From Buddleja alternifolia (taxonomy: Eukaryota; Streptophyta; Magnoliopsida; Lamiales; Scrophulariaceae): a DNA stretch of 64,000 bases. The stretch is from assembly GCA_019426215.1 (NCBI GenBank), contig CM033393.1:8404046-8468045 (forward strand), in the 5' to 3' direction. The position numbers and the translations under genes are program-made. The notes beneath the pieces were generated by a model. That model was not told where the DNA came from. It saw nothing but the letters and a program-made list of their open reading frames with translations, and did no database searches. Of the stretch, positions 54,049 to 64,000 are shown piece by piece (the stretch's first letter is position 1; every line of letters begins with the position of its first letter).

Positions 54049-57000
54049 ATGGCTTCAAATCCTGATGGTAGTTTTCCCGACGTTGATGTATGTGGATCAG
54101 ATAGCGGTCATGAGAAGGAGATACAGAGAGGTGTCTCTGCTATGAAAAAAGTTGTCAATGCCAGAAGTAAAGGCATAAGGCTACCTGTCGGCTGGAATGA
54201 CAGAGGTTAGCTAGTTAACCCCAACAAATCAATATTTGTTGGGTATATAGGCGTGCAGGTTCGGCAGAAGGTGTCGATTGCCATGAGTAATTGGCGCAAA
54301 GTCCCGTCAGCAACAAAAAAAAACATTTGGGATGAGATGAAGGTAATTTGGATATTATCATATTTGTAAGTGTTAATGTATTATCATATTCTCTAAATTA
54401 TAATTTTATATATACTTTATTGTTTGTTTTTTGTAGTTGGCGTTTGATATTGACGAAAGTCGACAAAAGTACGTACTAGCAGAAGCTGGGAGGCTAGCAC
54501 GTAACTTCAGGAGCTACATAAGCAGAAAGTATGTGCGAGATGATGATGGAAACGTTAATGTCAACCCACCTCCACAATATGAGATATCCCAAGCCGATTG
54601 GGCGGCATTTTTAGAGGTTCGCTTAGGTGAACCTTGGCAGGTAGCTAGTCATTTTAATTTACAGTTTCATTTGTTGGTTATTGCGTTTATATTTAGCTAA
54701 TAATTTGATAATGTAATAAACAGAAAATAAGCATGGACAATCAGGAAAGAGCAAAGAACCCTGAATATCCTTACCGGAAAGGGAGTCTTGGAGATGCTGT
54801 TGTGGAGCAAATGGAGGTATGTAGTTCATTTAGCAGTGAATCCTTACAATTTTTTAATAATAATTCTATGTTAATGCATACATATATTTTTTAATGAAAA
54901 TATAGATAAATAAAAGAAGGGATGCGGGATCCGATTGTACAGATGTGACACGAGCACTCGTGTGGAGGGTTTCGCGTTCCGATCCGACAAATCAAATTGA
55001 TAACGAAAATGTTAGAAGAGTGGTGAATGAAATGGTGAGTTATTGGCAATTTTAGCTCTATTAATTGTTTTATTGAAATACTATTGAAAGCACAAGGTTC
55101 ACTATTTTTTTAATTTTTAAAAATATATCATTACAGGAGAGCATTTCACAAGAGGGCACTAGCCATAGTGGAACTTACACGAGTCGAGATGACCTATTGG
55201 CTAAAGCTATTAAAAGGAAAGAGCATCCGGGTCGCGTTAGGGGTGTTGGCTTTGGGGTCTCACAAAGAGACTATTTTAAGGATCCAAAGCCTGCTTCAGA
55301 AAAGGAGATGGAAAACTTGAGAAACATAGTGAAAAACCTCTCCGAAACTATGGTTGCCATGCAACAACGAATTGATATTTTAGAAGCCCCTAACTCGCGT
55401 CAGCCACATGAAGATGACGTGATTTCTTTGAAAGATAGCAGCCCAGAACCAGGTTATAAGATGCTTCCTGAGGTAAAAATTTGAACTTGTTTATTAATCA
55501 TACAACTTGCGACTCTCTATTTTCTGTAAATCATACAAAACTTTCTAATATAAAGTTGTATATATATATATATACGTGTGTGTGTGTAGGGTATCACTCC
55601 ATGTCAATTAGCACTTTCATCTCCATCATATCGCGTGGTGGCTAAAGGACAGCTATACAATCGATCAGAGACTGATAGAACACTTCACAACTGTCAATTA
55701 GCCACCAACAATGTGAAAGTGCGCATTGACACTGCAGTTGAGGCTAATACACTCCTGCCCGTCCCTCTCAATGATGAAATATTCTCCATTTCTCATGCTC
55801 TGGGTACCTTTGTTGCTTGGCCAGCGAGTCTTGTCATTGTCACTGCTGCACCGGTATGTAATTAATAGCTAGTCATTAATAAATTATAACAATTTGTTTG
55901 AGGTTACTAAATATACTTTGGTGTGTAACATTTATATTTTATTTTCTTGCTTAAACAGTCCAAATCATCTGGAAACCGTAAGTCAGGGACGTCGAAGCGG
56001 TCAGCTGTCAAAGGAAAATCTCAAGTGGCCGAGCCTGCAGGTGAAGTAGACATATGTGCAGATCTTCAACTAGATGGACTCCCTAATGACCTTGTATTTC
56101 TGGGAAAGTACACGAAGATGATGAAGATTGGTGCCCTGATCAATATATATATGGACGAAGCCATTATGAATCTTTCATTCCCAGAGTTCATTGGGAAGGA
56201 GGAGATCTATCACCTTCTGTGTAGAAAAGAAATAGGAGCCTCTATCATTACAGCGTACATAAAGTAAGTTTTTTAATTATTTTATTACATCTAAACTACG
56301 ATTATTTTCGTTACTCGAAATTCATTTTTATGCTCAATTTAGGTGTTTGTGGTTTAACTACGTGATCCCCGAAAGAAAAGAAGCAAGTTTCGGGTTCCTT
56401 AGCCCACATTCCATAGCTGCTCAAACAGACCCGTCAGTTCAACAAGTGCAGTACATAGCACGTGCTATGATGCAGAGTACACAACAAAATAAGTTATTTC
56501 TTGCACCTTACAACACCGGGTGAGCTACTAAAGACTCGACTTTAATTTGTAAAACTAGCTACGCAAAACAAATTTTCAACTTATCTTTTGAATGCTTTGT
56601 AGGGGTCATTGGTTGTTGCTTGCAATTAATCCATTTAAAGAGATTGTTTACTATCTGGATTCTGTGCATGGTGAGCCGCAATACCGAGATGATATGATAC
56701 TAAAATTCAATCAGTAAGTTTTTCATTCAATCAATGTATCCATTATATTTAATATTTTTTTAAATTGTATTTATTTCACATAATTTCTTGTTTTTAACAT
56801 ATTTTTCTGTTTTTTATATTTTTTTATAGAGCTGTGCACATATTTCGTGCAAACTGCAACAACCAATCCAACAAATCCAAAAACTCGGTCTGTAAATGGT
56901 TTACTATAAAGGTTAGCGTTTTCTAGGTTCATGAGATTATATATTCGTATAGAAGTTCGTCTTCTAATACAACGTAATTTTGATTGCTTTTGTAGTGCCC

Positions 57001-57319
57001 CCGGCAGACCAACGAGGTGGATTGTGGCTATTTCGTTATGAGATTCATGAAAGAGATTATTAGCCACGGACTATCTATAATCCCAACAGCGGTATACATA
57101 ATCCTTATATATATATATACTTAATTCAATTACTTTTGAAATTATTAAACCTTAATTGGTAGGTAATTGAAATGTTATTTCACTTTGCAATTAATCTATA
57201 TATATATATATACATATATCTTGCAGTACTTTAAGGATTGTCAATCCTTCTATACTGATGAGCAAATTGATGAAGTACGCTGCGAAGTTGCACGTTACAT
57301 TTTCTTAGCAGCTCCTTAG
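54049..57319 (+). CDS. CACTA second gene: plant-transposase (Ptta/En-Spm) region joined to a Ulp1/C48 protease-like domain, 12 exons
   Basis: Exons inferred from GT/AG borders and frame: 54049-54342, 54437-54640, 54724-54816, 54906-55034, 55137-55472, 55590-55853, 55959-56263, 56343-56519, 56603-56713, 56830-56911, 56996-57091, 57227-57319; phases agree at every junction. The N-terminal part (SKGIRLPVGWNDRG, NWRKVPSATKKNIWDEMK, YVLAEAGRLARNFRSYI, PQYEISQADW) is typical of plant En/Spm-type second proteins. A coiled coil follows near MENLRNIVKNLSETM. The C-terminal part has GHWLLLAINP (His), YYLDSVHG (Asp) and CPRQTNEVDCGYFVMRFM (Gln and Cys), the catalytic order of Ulp1/SENP SUMO proteases. 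The only lesion seen is a TAG at 54208-54210, one C-to-T change from Gln, so this copy is formally a near-intact pseudogene. Protease activity is inferred. Confidence 0.85.
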
Positions 57320-57609
57320 AAATTAGGTAATTTAGTTTTTGTACATTGTGACTTGTTATAAATTGAGATTTGATTTATTGTATTTCGAAAGGTCATTAGT
57401 AATTTAATTAGTTGATTGTACATTTTGTTGGAGATTATAATATTTTATTATTGGAGGAAAAAGATGGTAATATTGAAGTTTGGGGTGATGTTTGTTTATG
57501 TTGAATATGTTTTGTTGTTAGTTGAAATTTGTTGGTTGGATCATTGCATATTACTGTACAGGCACTATCATGACAAGGCAATAAATAATAAAAAAAAACA
57601 GAAAAAAAG
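57320..57609. other. 3' non-coding region of the CACTA second gene
   Basis: AT-rich with AATAAATAATAAA near 57580 (possible polyadenylation signal). The 68-residue frame at 57416-57622 is low-complexity. Confidence 0.45.
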
Positions 57610-58009
57610 ACAGCGGTTCTAGGAGAACCGCTGCCATAGTTCTACCTGTGGCAGCGGTTCTCGCAGAACCGCTGCCACAGGAGGACCTGTGGAAGCGGTT
57701 TTGCGAGAACCGCTGCCACAGGTCCTTTATTTATTTTTATTGTTTTGGTTTTTTCACAGCGGTGTTCAGGGAACCGCTGTCATAGGTGGAAGAACTGTGG
57801 CAGCGGTTTTGGGAGAACCGCTGCCACAGGTCCTTTATTTATTTTTATTGTTTTGGTTTTTTCACAGCGGTGTTCAGGGAACCGCTGTCATAGGTGGACC
57901 TATCACAGCGGTTTTTTAACCGCTGTCATAGATCCACCCCTATAACAGCGGTAACTATGACAGCGGTTTTCCAAAAAAACCGCTGTCATAGGTCATTTTT
58001 GTAGTAGTA
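57610..58009. repeat. 3' subterminal and terminal repeat zone of the CACTA
   Basis: Repeated hairpins of GGCAGCGGTTCTCGCAG/AACCGCTGCCACAGG. A block of about 120 bp (CAGGTCCTTTATTTATTTT...GAACCGCTGTCATAGGTGG) occurs twice in tandem, starting near 57718 and 57828. It ends with CCGCTGTCATAGG and TTTTTGTAGTAGTA. This mirrors the 5' zone. Confidence 0.85.
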
Positions 58010-58227
58010 TCGCGTCTGCGGTTAATGAATTCATGGCTGAGATTAAACCTCTTTACACGTGTGTCAATCCTACAGAGATAAGAGAACACAAGTTTCAAAA
58101 ATTAACCTCTGCCATTTAAAACACAATTTGCAAAAAATTCATTTACTCATACTCAAAATCTCTGCAAATTTACTTTCTCTCTCTCTCAAAAGCAAAAGCA
58201 AATCTCAGTTCATCTCTTTCACTAAAA

Positions 58228-58610
58228 ATGGCACCAAAGAAATCCTGGTCTACTTCTGCCGAAGCTACCATCAAGGTTACTGAAGGCCTTGTTGTCGACT
58301 GGAAATTTTTGTATGAGCAACCTCAGATCAATCTAACAGATATGATGGATATGGTTGTCAAAGCTGGGCTCAAGTCATTCTTGACTCAAAACTCGTATCT
58401 GTTTCCAACTGAAGTGGATACCTTCTGGAGGACTGCCAAACATTCAGAGGACAAGAAGTCTATCTCTTGTCTAATTCCTCTATCCTCGAAGGAGCCTCCC
58501 AAGGAATTCACTCTGACTACTGCCTCCATTTCCGAGAACTTCAAACTCCCAAATGAGGGTGAGGCACTGGATTCTATTACTTTAAAACAGATCAAGGAAG
58601 CATCGATAAC
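58228..58610 (+). pseudogene. 3'-terminal (env-position) ORF of Sirevirus-like element 2, truncated
   Basis: Starts MAPKKSWSTSAEATIKVTEG and runs about 127 codons before the LTR element cuts in at 58611; the open frame continues nine codons into LTR sequence. The position downstream of pol is that of the extra ORF reported in some Sireviruses. The visible part shows no signal peptide or membrane segment; it is moderately charged (KAGLKSFLTQNSYLFPTEVD). Its function is unknown to me. A short AT-rich leader (58013-58227) with CTCTCTCTCTC precedes it. Confidence 0.5.
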
Positions 58611-60467
58611 TGACACGCTAAAAGCTAACGTGCTATGATAGCAAGTGCACTAGTCGTGTGTAGTAATAAGTGTGGACGAAAAGTCCGGGTTGTCGAACCA
58701 CGGAGACTTGAATTCTAGTTTATGATTTTATACAAAAAAACAACTACAATAAAAGTAACTTAAATGTAAAAATGTGTACAATAAGAACAAGGTTATGCAA
58801 ATGAATTAAAACCAATTATAAAGGGAGACTAAGGCACATGCTAGGTCCAAATTGATCAAATATACTTATCAAGGCTCTTGTTGTAGAATTACTCTTATAT
58901 TGTTGTGGTGAAAACTCCTAAAGTAGAGAATAACCGATGTCTCGCGTATAAACTCCTATACTTAGATCGTGATTTCCTAAATATCCCTATCCGGAAATCT
59001 AACCACTAAACATGCATTAATGTACTAGAGTTCACTCGATTTGAATCGAACGACTTCACCCGGGAGTCTTTACCTATGTCTAGGGCAATTCCTCATTAGT
59101 TGCGGGTCATGATGTGAATTTCTTGCACCCTAAGTCAATTTTCTCCCGAAATATTAACCTAGGCATAAGATTCTAACATATAGTGATCAAGTATATGCAA
59201 GATAGACAAAAACACAATTCACATCACATAACAATATAAGAACAACCTCAACAATCATCTATTGTAAGCATATATCACAATTTGGCCTTACATGGCCCTA
59301 GTCTTACGAATTTAGTTCATAATTGAAAGCATAAAAGACATAAGAGGAATATTCACAGACATAAATGAAATGAAAAGCTCTTAAAAACTCCCTAAATGGT
59401 GAATGATGATGGATCTTGAAGTTGAGCCTTCAATCCCCAAGCTCTTTTCCTTCCTCTAGTTTTCCCCTCCAAGAGTGATGAAGAATGGTGATGAATGGTG
59501 GAGAAATCAGATTAGGGGCTGCCCCCCTCTCCTCCAAGAATCTGAAATTGATAGTGAATGATGAAGAGTATGAGTTCCCCCTCCTTTTATAGCCAAAATT
59601 CCACTAAAGTATGCATTAAGAATTCCCATTAAAGTTCCCCAATGAGAATTCCACCTAAGGTGATGCTTAAAGTTTGGCTTTTAAGATTCCAACCAGCAAA
59701 AAAATGCTGAACTTTCGGCCCTTAAGAATTCCACCAAGCATAACCATGTGAAAACTTCAACAAAACACATGCATGCTGCCATTTTCTTGCTTTCCAGCGC
59801 AGTCTTAGTATTTTCCTCATACACTTCTCCACAGATCTCCAAATTAGATGATTCAAGTCCCCATGTTTAGATAAAACATAGATCTACAACTTTACAGAAG
59901 AACATTTTGTCCAATTCGGTCGCTAAGTATACCTAAATTAAATTTCAACATGGAGGTTGTTTCTGATTTGGCGCCCATAAAGTAAATCTACCAAGAAACA
60001 CACTTATGACAACCCCTCAACACATGTGCTGAATTATGGCCAAAAGTGATTCTTACCCATCATATAATGCTGGAATTTAGGCTGAAAAGGAGTAACATTC
60101 GGACTATCCATGCCTAGGCATGACTAGGAGGGCGCTGGGGCGTATCCTGGCACATGTACTTCTTTGTTCGGCGCAACAATCGTATTTCCTTCATAATTAT
60201 CTCTATAGACCTCCGATTTGGATGCTTCAAGTTCCAAATTGAAGCTAAGACTTATATGTACAACTTTGTTGAAGGAAACTTCCTCAAATTCGACCTCAAA
60301 ATATACATAAATTCTGTGTTTGCGCGCATTAATCCTCTATTGTAGTGATTTTCCACCTTTACTCAATAAGCACAAAAATTAAACGCAAATGTGGTATAAA
60401 TCATGCATAAACCAATATAAATCCAATAAATATGAGGCTCTAAAACATGTAAATTCACACCCTATCA
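58611..60467 (-). repeat. 3' LTR of the non-autonomous element
   Basis: 1857 bp. It has an internal repeat: the CTCCACAGATCTCC.AATTAGATG block at 59830-59935 recurs in diverged form as CTCTATAGACCTCCGATTTGGATG at 60202-60305. The small frame at 60154-60345 lies within this repeat and is not a gene. It is related to the solo LTR at 45667-47292. Confidence 0.85.
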
Positions 60468-62190
60468 ACACCCCCAAACTTACCCATTGATCGTCCTCGA
60501 GCAATGAGAGCTACAAGACAAGATCAACATCATTCAATGGGAGAAAACAAAACAACTAACTAACTCACTTTCGTGGAGTAAACGATTGCACTTAGCGGGT
60601 GCAACAAGCCTTTGAACCCTTGAGTTACCTCAAAGGACGAGTTATAGTCTCGTGAGGGTTTGCATGCGATATACCCACAAAATCTAACAAAATTTATCCA
60701 ACCAAATCAATACACCTCAACATGATCCACAAGAATGAATGGCATAAAATCAACCTTTTAAAGTTCACAAATATATATACATATCAACTACTTTTGCTCA
60801 TGTGACACCAATACTTGAAAAGACTCTCTAGGGTGTAGTGAAAAATAAATCTAAGGTATTATAGTCGAGAGGCATCCTTACCAAATTTTGGACATTAATC
60901 TCATATCTATCAACTTTCGATCAAACGCAAAGCACAAGAATTATAGAAAATCTCATAGCCATTTAAATTTCATTATCTCAAACATTCAACTTTCAATTCA
61001 TATGAAATTTCCATTTAGACTTCATTAAGGCTAGATCATGTGCAATGTTTTATTCCATTAGGCTTTCTATGACACCCATGTAGCAAGCTTTAGACCAATG
61101 ACTCCCAAACTAGATAGTTTTGGGGCATTAAGTGTAAAGACACTCCTAAGGGTTTAATCACTCGAGTGTCAAAGGCCACGAAATAAAACTAGATCTTTTA
61201 AACAATTCACTTCTTTTTTTAGCTTGAGCTTAGCTCGAATTAGCATAATAGTACAGTATATAGGCATGAAACTTTTCACCTCCAGTACGTATTAGCCTAA
61301 CCACTTTTGGTCATACCAAAATTCAACCTTTTCACTTTATTGTTTAGCATATAAAATTACTACTCAACTTATAACCTTATGAGAAATCTAAGTTAATATT
61401 TCTGGGAAAAATTCCTTAAGTGTCTCAAGATGGTTATCCTCTCAACTCCTCTACCCTCGATTTATGTGCATTGTGAATCATCTAAAGAATCAATCCTAGT
61501 CTAGTGTCTCCACGAGCAATTTCAAAGATATATATATTCCATTAAATTCAAATTATTTCAAGAGATCATGCCATTTCTCCAAGTCAATCAATTTCAATGC
61601 ATCAATTGGAAGGATTAAATTTTATTTCTATTTTTTTTATACTTGATTTTCTCTCAACAAAGAAGCATATAAATATGATAGCAAACAACTTTCCCCCAAA
61701 CTCAAGGTACAAATTAGGATTGCATCATCAAAGTTCAAAATAAGTACTCTTCTACCCCCAAACTTAAATCCAACATTGTCCCCAATGTTGTTATGACAAG
61801 CATACACAACGGTATAAGAACACTTACACCCAAGAATGTTGAAAAACATCCTTAAACTTCCAATGCATCCTCACAAAGCTTCTCCTCCTCTCGAGTAAAA
61901 TAAGCATCTCTAAACATGGGGTCCAAATGTGCATCATATCTAACACTTCAACTTTTCAAACCATCAAGCATAAGAAAACATACATGCCAAAAGTGCAAGC
62001 TTGAATACAACAAAAAGAAGCAAACTAAACAAAACAAAAACGAAAGGAAAAAGAAAACAAAACTTACAAACTTGGGTTGCCTCTCAAGAAGCGCTCTTTT
62101 AAAGTCATTAGCTTGACTTTACCGAGTTATTTTAAGGCGGTTTCCGAATGAATGCCTTGTTCATTCTCCAATTCACTCTAGGGTATCGCT
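60468..62190. other. Interior of the non-autonomous element, no gene
   Basis: A/T- and C/A-rich with no frame longer than about 70 codons that shows motifs. The polypurine tract of the element (minus strand) lies at its left edge. CCCCCAAACTCAAGG and CCCCCAAACTTAAATCC near 61693 and 61757 are further C-rich patches, purine tracts on the minus strand. Confidence 0.55.
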
Positions 62191-63051
62191 TCAACTTATG
62201 GCCATTGGTAGTGAAGGTTGGTCCATCATTTGTGCTACATACCATAGGTTGGGATGGTCCCTCAACACCTCAATTACTCTTTCTTCCCCGTGCGTTGGGT
62301 GATGGTGTGAACTTTCTTCACCCATCACTTTGACATATGCGGAGTCCATGATGTAAGAATGTAGAAGATGATTGGTTCGTTTTTCCTGAAAGTGCTCAAC
62401 ACTAAAAGGATTAAAAGCATCAATGTGTAAATACAAATCAAAATCAAGTGGATGCTCAAAAACCTCATAGCTATCACAAATAACCATGTCATCTCCTACA
62501 CTAAAGGACAACTTAACATCATCGACACCAAATACCGATTCACTTGTGGTTAGGGGAGATGGTAAAGGAATGTCAACAACCTTAGAAAGGATAGGAGTCA
62601 AATGCTCATCATTGGAGGAATTTGCTTTCGAATTTTTCAACTTCCTTTCATTCAATGTCACGGTGTTGCATTCCTCCTTTTGATCTATCTCAGTGGTACC
62701 AAGCAATGCCCATGGTACTTTCTCCGATATGTCGCTCGTTAGTTGCTTGAGTTGATGATTCATCTCCTTCATTTCCCACAATGCGTCCTTCATCATAAGG
62801 CGGAGCTCTCCAATGGAGTTATCACGTTGTTCCTCCAGCCTAGGAATTCTTTCTTGGTAATGTTGTGGAAAGAACCCTTGTGCATAACATGCTTCAACGA
62901 CGCTTTGCAGCCATAATTGATTCTCTGGTAGTGTCATATCTGGGAAATTGCTATCCTTTGCAAATTGAATGATGTTTTGCAGCCATAATTGATTCTCCGG
63001 AAGGGTCATATCTGAAAAATTGCTAGCCATTGTGAGGTAATCGTGCGACAA
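62191..63051 (-). CDS. ORF of unknown function in the non-autonomous LTR element
   Basis: 286-codon open frame starting MSHDYLTMASNFSDM, about 90 bp inside the primer site, the place of gag. The N-terminus has a 24-residue duplication: DMTLPENQLWLQ occurs twice (residues about 14-25 and 38-49). A charged helical segment follows (RIPRLEEQRDNSIGELRLMM, EMKEMNHQLKQL; coiled-coil potential about 70-110). I see no zinc knuckle, protease or polymerase motif. It ends ...MAIS near the middle of the interior. An intact frame in a young element suggests use, perhaps as a Gag-like or RNA-binding protein, but I do not recognise it. Confidence 0.55.
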   Translation of the reverse strand: MSHDYLTMASNFSDMTLPENQLWLQNIIQFAKDSNFPDMTLPENQLWLQSVVEACYAQGFFPQHYQERIPRLEEQRDNSIGELRLMMKDALWEMKEMNHQLKQLTSDISEKVPWALLGTTEIDQKEECNTVTLNERKLKNSKANSSNDEHLTPILSKVVDIPLPSPLTTSESVFGVDDVKLSFSVGDDMVICDSYEVFEHPLDFDLYLHIDAFNPFSVEHFQEKRTNHLLHSYIMDSAYVKVMGEESSHHHPTHGEERVIEVLRDHPNLWYVAQMMDQPSLPMAIS

Positions 63052-63115
63052 AAAAAATAGACAAAAAATAAATACATAAAACTTGCAATAAAATCAAAAA
63101 CTAAAATTAAACAAG

Positions 63116-63133
63116 TCCCCGGAAACGGCGCCA
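63116..63133 (-). other. Primer binding site of the non-autonomous element
   Basis: On the minus strand TGGCGCCGTTTCCGGGGA, separated from the LTR end by a few bases (AGTTTT). Resembles the tRNA-Asp-type site of many plant gypsy elements with one base changed. Confidence 0.75.
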
Positions 63134-63139
63134 AAAACT

Positions 63140-64000
63140 TGACACGCTAAAAGCTAATGTGCTATGATAGCAAGTGCACTAGTCGTGTGTAGTAATAAGT
63201 GTGGACGAAAAGTCCGGGTTGTCGAACCACGGAGACTTGAATTCTAGTTTATGATTTTATACAAAAAAACAACTACAATAAAAGTAACTTAAATGTAAAA
63301 ATGTGTACAATAAGAACAAGGTTATGCAAATGAATTAAAACCAATTATAAATGGAGACTAAGGCACATGCTAGGTCCAAATTGATCAAATATACTTATAA
63401 AGGCTCTTGTTGTAGAATTACTCTTATATTGTTATGGTGAAAACTCCTAAGGTAGAGAATAACCGATGTCTCGCGTATAAACTCCTATACTTAGATCGTG
63501 ATTTCCCAAATATCCCTATCCGGAAATCTAACCACTAAACATGCATTAATGTACTAGAGTTCACTTGATTTGAATCGAACGACTTCACCCGAGAATGTTT
63601 ACCTATGTCTAGGGCAATTCCTCATTAATTGCGGGTCATGATGTGAATTTCTTGCACCCTAAGTCAATTTTCTCCCGAAATATTAACCTAGGCATAAGAT
63701 TCTAACATATAGTGATCAAGTATATGCAAGATAGACAAAAACACAATTCACATCACATAACAATATAAGAACAACCTCAACAATCATCTATTGTAAGCAT
63801 ATATCACAATTTGGCCTTACATGGCCTTAGTCTTACGAATTTAGTTCATAATTGAAAGCATAAAAGACATAAGAGGAATATTCACAGACATAAATGAAAT
63901 GAAAAGCTCTTAAAAAATCCCTAAATGGTGAATGATGATGGATCTTGAAGTTGAGCCTTCAATCCCCAAGCTCTTTTCCTTCCTCTAGTTTTCCCTTCCA
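63140..64000 (-). repeat. 5' LTR of the non-autonomous element, partial
   Basis: Begins TGACACGCTAAAAGC on the plus strand (end of the LTR on the minus strand) and matches 58611-59471 with about 14 single-base differences and no indel noticed; cut by the window edge. Confidence 0.85.

Larger units (their letters stand above)
49062..58009 (+). mobile_element. CACTA (En/Spm superfamily) DNA transposon, about 8.95 kb
   Basis: Left end CACTACCACAAAAAAGTCC. The right end, reverse complemented, is TACTACTACAAAAATGACC, with a T in place of the expected first C. TCG flanks both sides (49059-49061 and 58010-58012), the 3 bp TSD of this superfamily; the Sirevirus-like sequence is contiguous without it. 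The subterminal regions are dense in inverted GGCAGCGGTTC/GAACCGCTGCC motifs. It carries two plus-strand genes, a TNP2-type transposase and a multi-exon gene with a Ulp1-like domain. Few lesions, so relatively young or recently active. Confidence 0.9.
39934..64000 (+). mobile_element. Sirevirus-like Ty1/copia element 2, longer copy, split by three later insertions; 3' end outside the window
   Basis: Begins with an LTR (39934-41380), primer site, gag (41475) and pol in one frame (to 48443), then a 3' non-coding region (48444-49061) matching element 1. After the CACTA the sequence resumes with a 3'-terminal ORF at 58228, which is cut at 58610 by another LTR element running beyond the window. 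The 3' LTR is therefore not visible. Interruptions: solo LTR 45667-47292, CACTA 49062-58009, LTR element 58611 onwards. Confidence 0.8.
58611..64000 (-). mobile_element. Non-autonomous LTR retrotransposon with TGGCGCC-type primer site; 5' LTR runs past the window end
   Basis: Two nearly identical LTRs in direct orientation, 58611-60467 and 63140 onward. On the minus strand they start TGATAGGGTGTG and end TTAGCGTGTCA. Minus-strand primer site TGGCGCCGTTTCCGGGGA (63133-63116) and purine tract AAGTTTGGGGGTG (about 60480-60468) set the orientation. The 2.7 kb interior has one 286-codon ORF and no protease, integrase or reverse transcriptase. By eye the first 860 bp of the two LTRs differ at about 14 positions. 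It inserted in the env-position ORF. Confidence 0.85.

Noticed and set aside
57416..57622. 68-codon plus-strand frame after the Ulp1-like gene
   Set aside because: Low-complexity Tyr/Leu/Ile string in AT-rich 3' UTR.

Overview
This window is plant nuclear DNA, almost certainly from a eudicot. It is AT-rich, it has one intact plant-type single-copy gene, and nearly everything else is plant transposable elements: Ty1/copia, TGGCGCC-primed LTR elements, L1-type LINE, CACTA, hAT, MULE-like and pogo. I see no bacterial, organellar or rRNA/tRNA sequence. I cannot name the species. All boundaries were read by eye from terminal motifs, target-site duplications (TSDs) and translated domains; nothing was aligned by program.

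Layout. 1-5.5 kb: AT-rich DNA with two short foldbacks, a 1.8 kb MULE-like element (1621-3449) carrying a GC-rich insert and a small hAT MITE, then the only convincing host gene, an intact ANTH-domain clathrin-assembly protein on the minus strand (3590-4657). 5.5-17.3 kb: a pogo/Tigger-type DNA transposon (5485-17251). A solo LTR (7319-15806) is inserted in its transposase, and a gag-only Sirevirus-like copia element (9369-15065) is inserted in that LTR. The pogo/LTR junction is tandemly triplicated (6412-7511). 18.6-33.0 kb: a long-TIR MULE-like element (18984-33017) split by an L1-type LINE (19062-23690, minus) and by an hAT-like element (24058-32276). The hAT-like element holds an LTR element (24939-32077), which holds a decayed minus-strand copia (about 25640-31624), which holds an hAT MITE (27633-28529). 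33.2-39.3 kb: a small TIR element (33241-39308) with a 10 bp TSD, split by a decayed Tnt1/Tork-like copia with two LTRs (33722-38789).

39.9-64.0 kb: a second Sirevirus-like element starts at 39934 and runs past the window end. Its pol is interrupted by a solo LTR (45667-47292, perfect 5 bp TSD). Its 3' part is interrupted by an 8.9 kb CACTA transposon (49062-58009). Its 3'-terminal ORF is cut by a non-autonomous minus-strand LTR element with a TGGCGCC-type primer site (58611 to beyond 64000).

The CACTA is the most complete mobile system. It has a TNP2-type transposase gene (one frameshift, one stop) and a 12-exon second gene joining a plant-transposase (Ptta/En-Spm-like) region to a Ulp1/C48 SUMO-protease-like domain with its His-Asp-Gln-Cys residues present. 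Its subterminal zones are packed with inverted copies of an AACCGCTG-type motif. The intact ANTH gene is the only gene here likely to act in host physiology; the rest records successive insertion and decay. Most stop codons in the old pol genes can be explained by C-to-T or G-to-A changes, as expected of methylated repeats.
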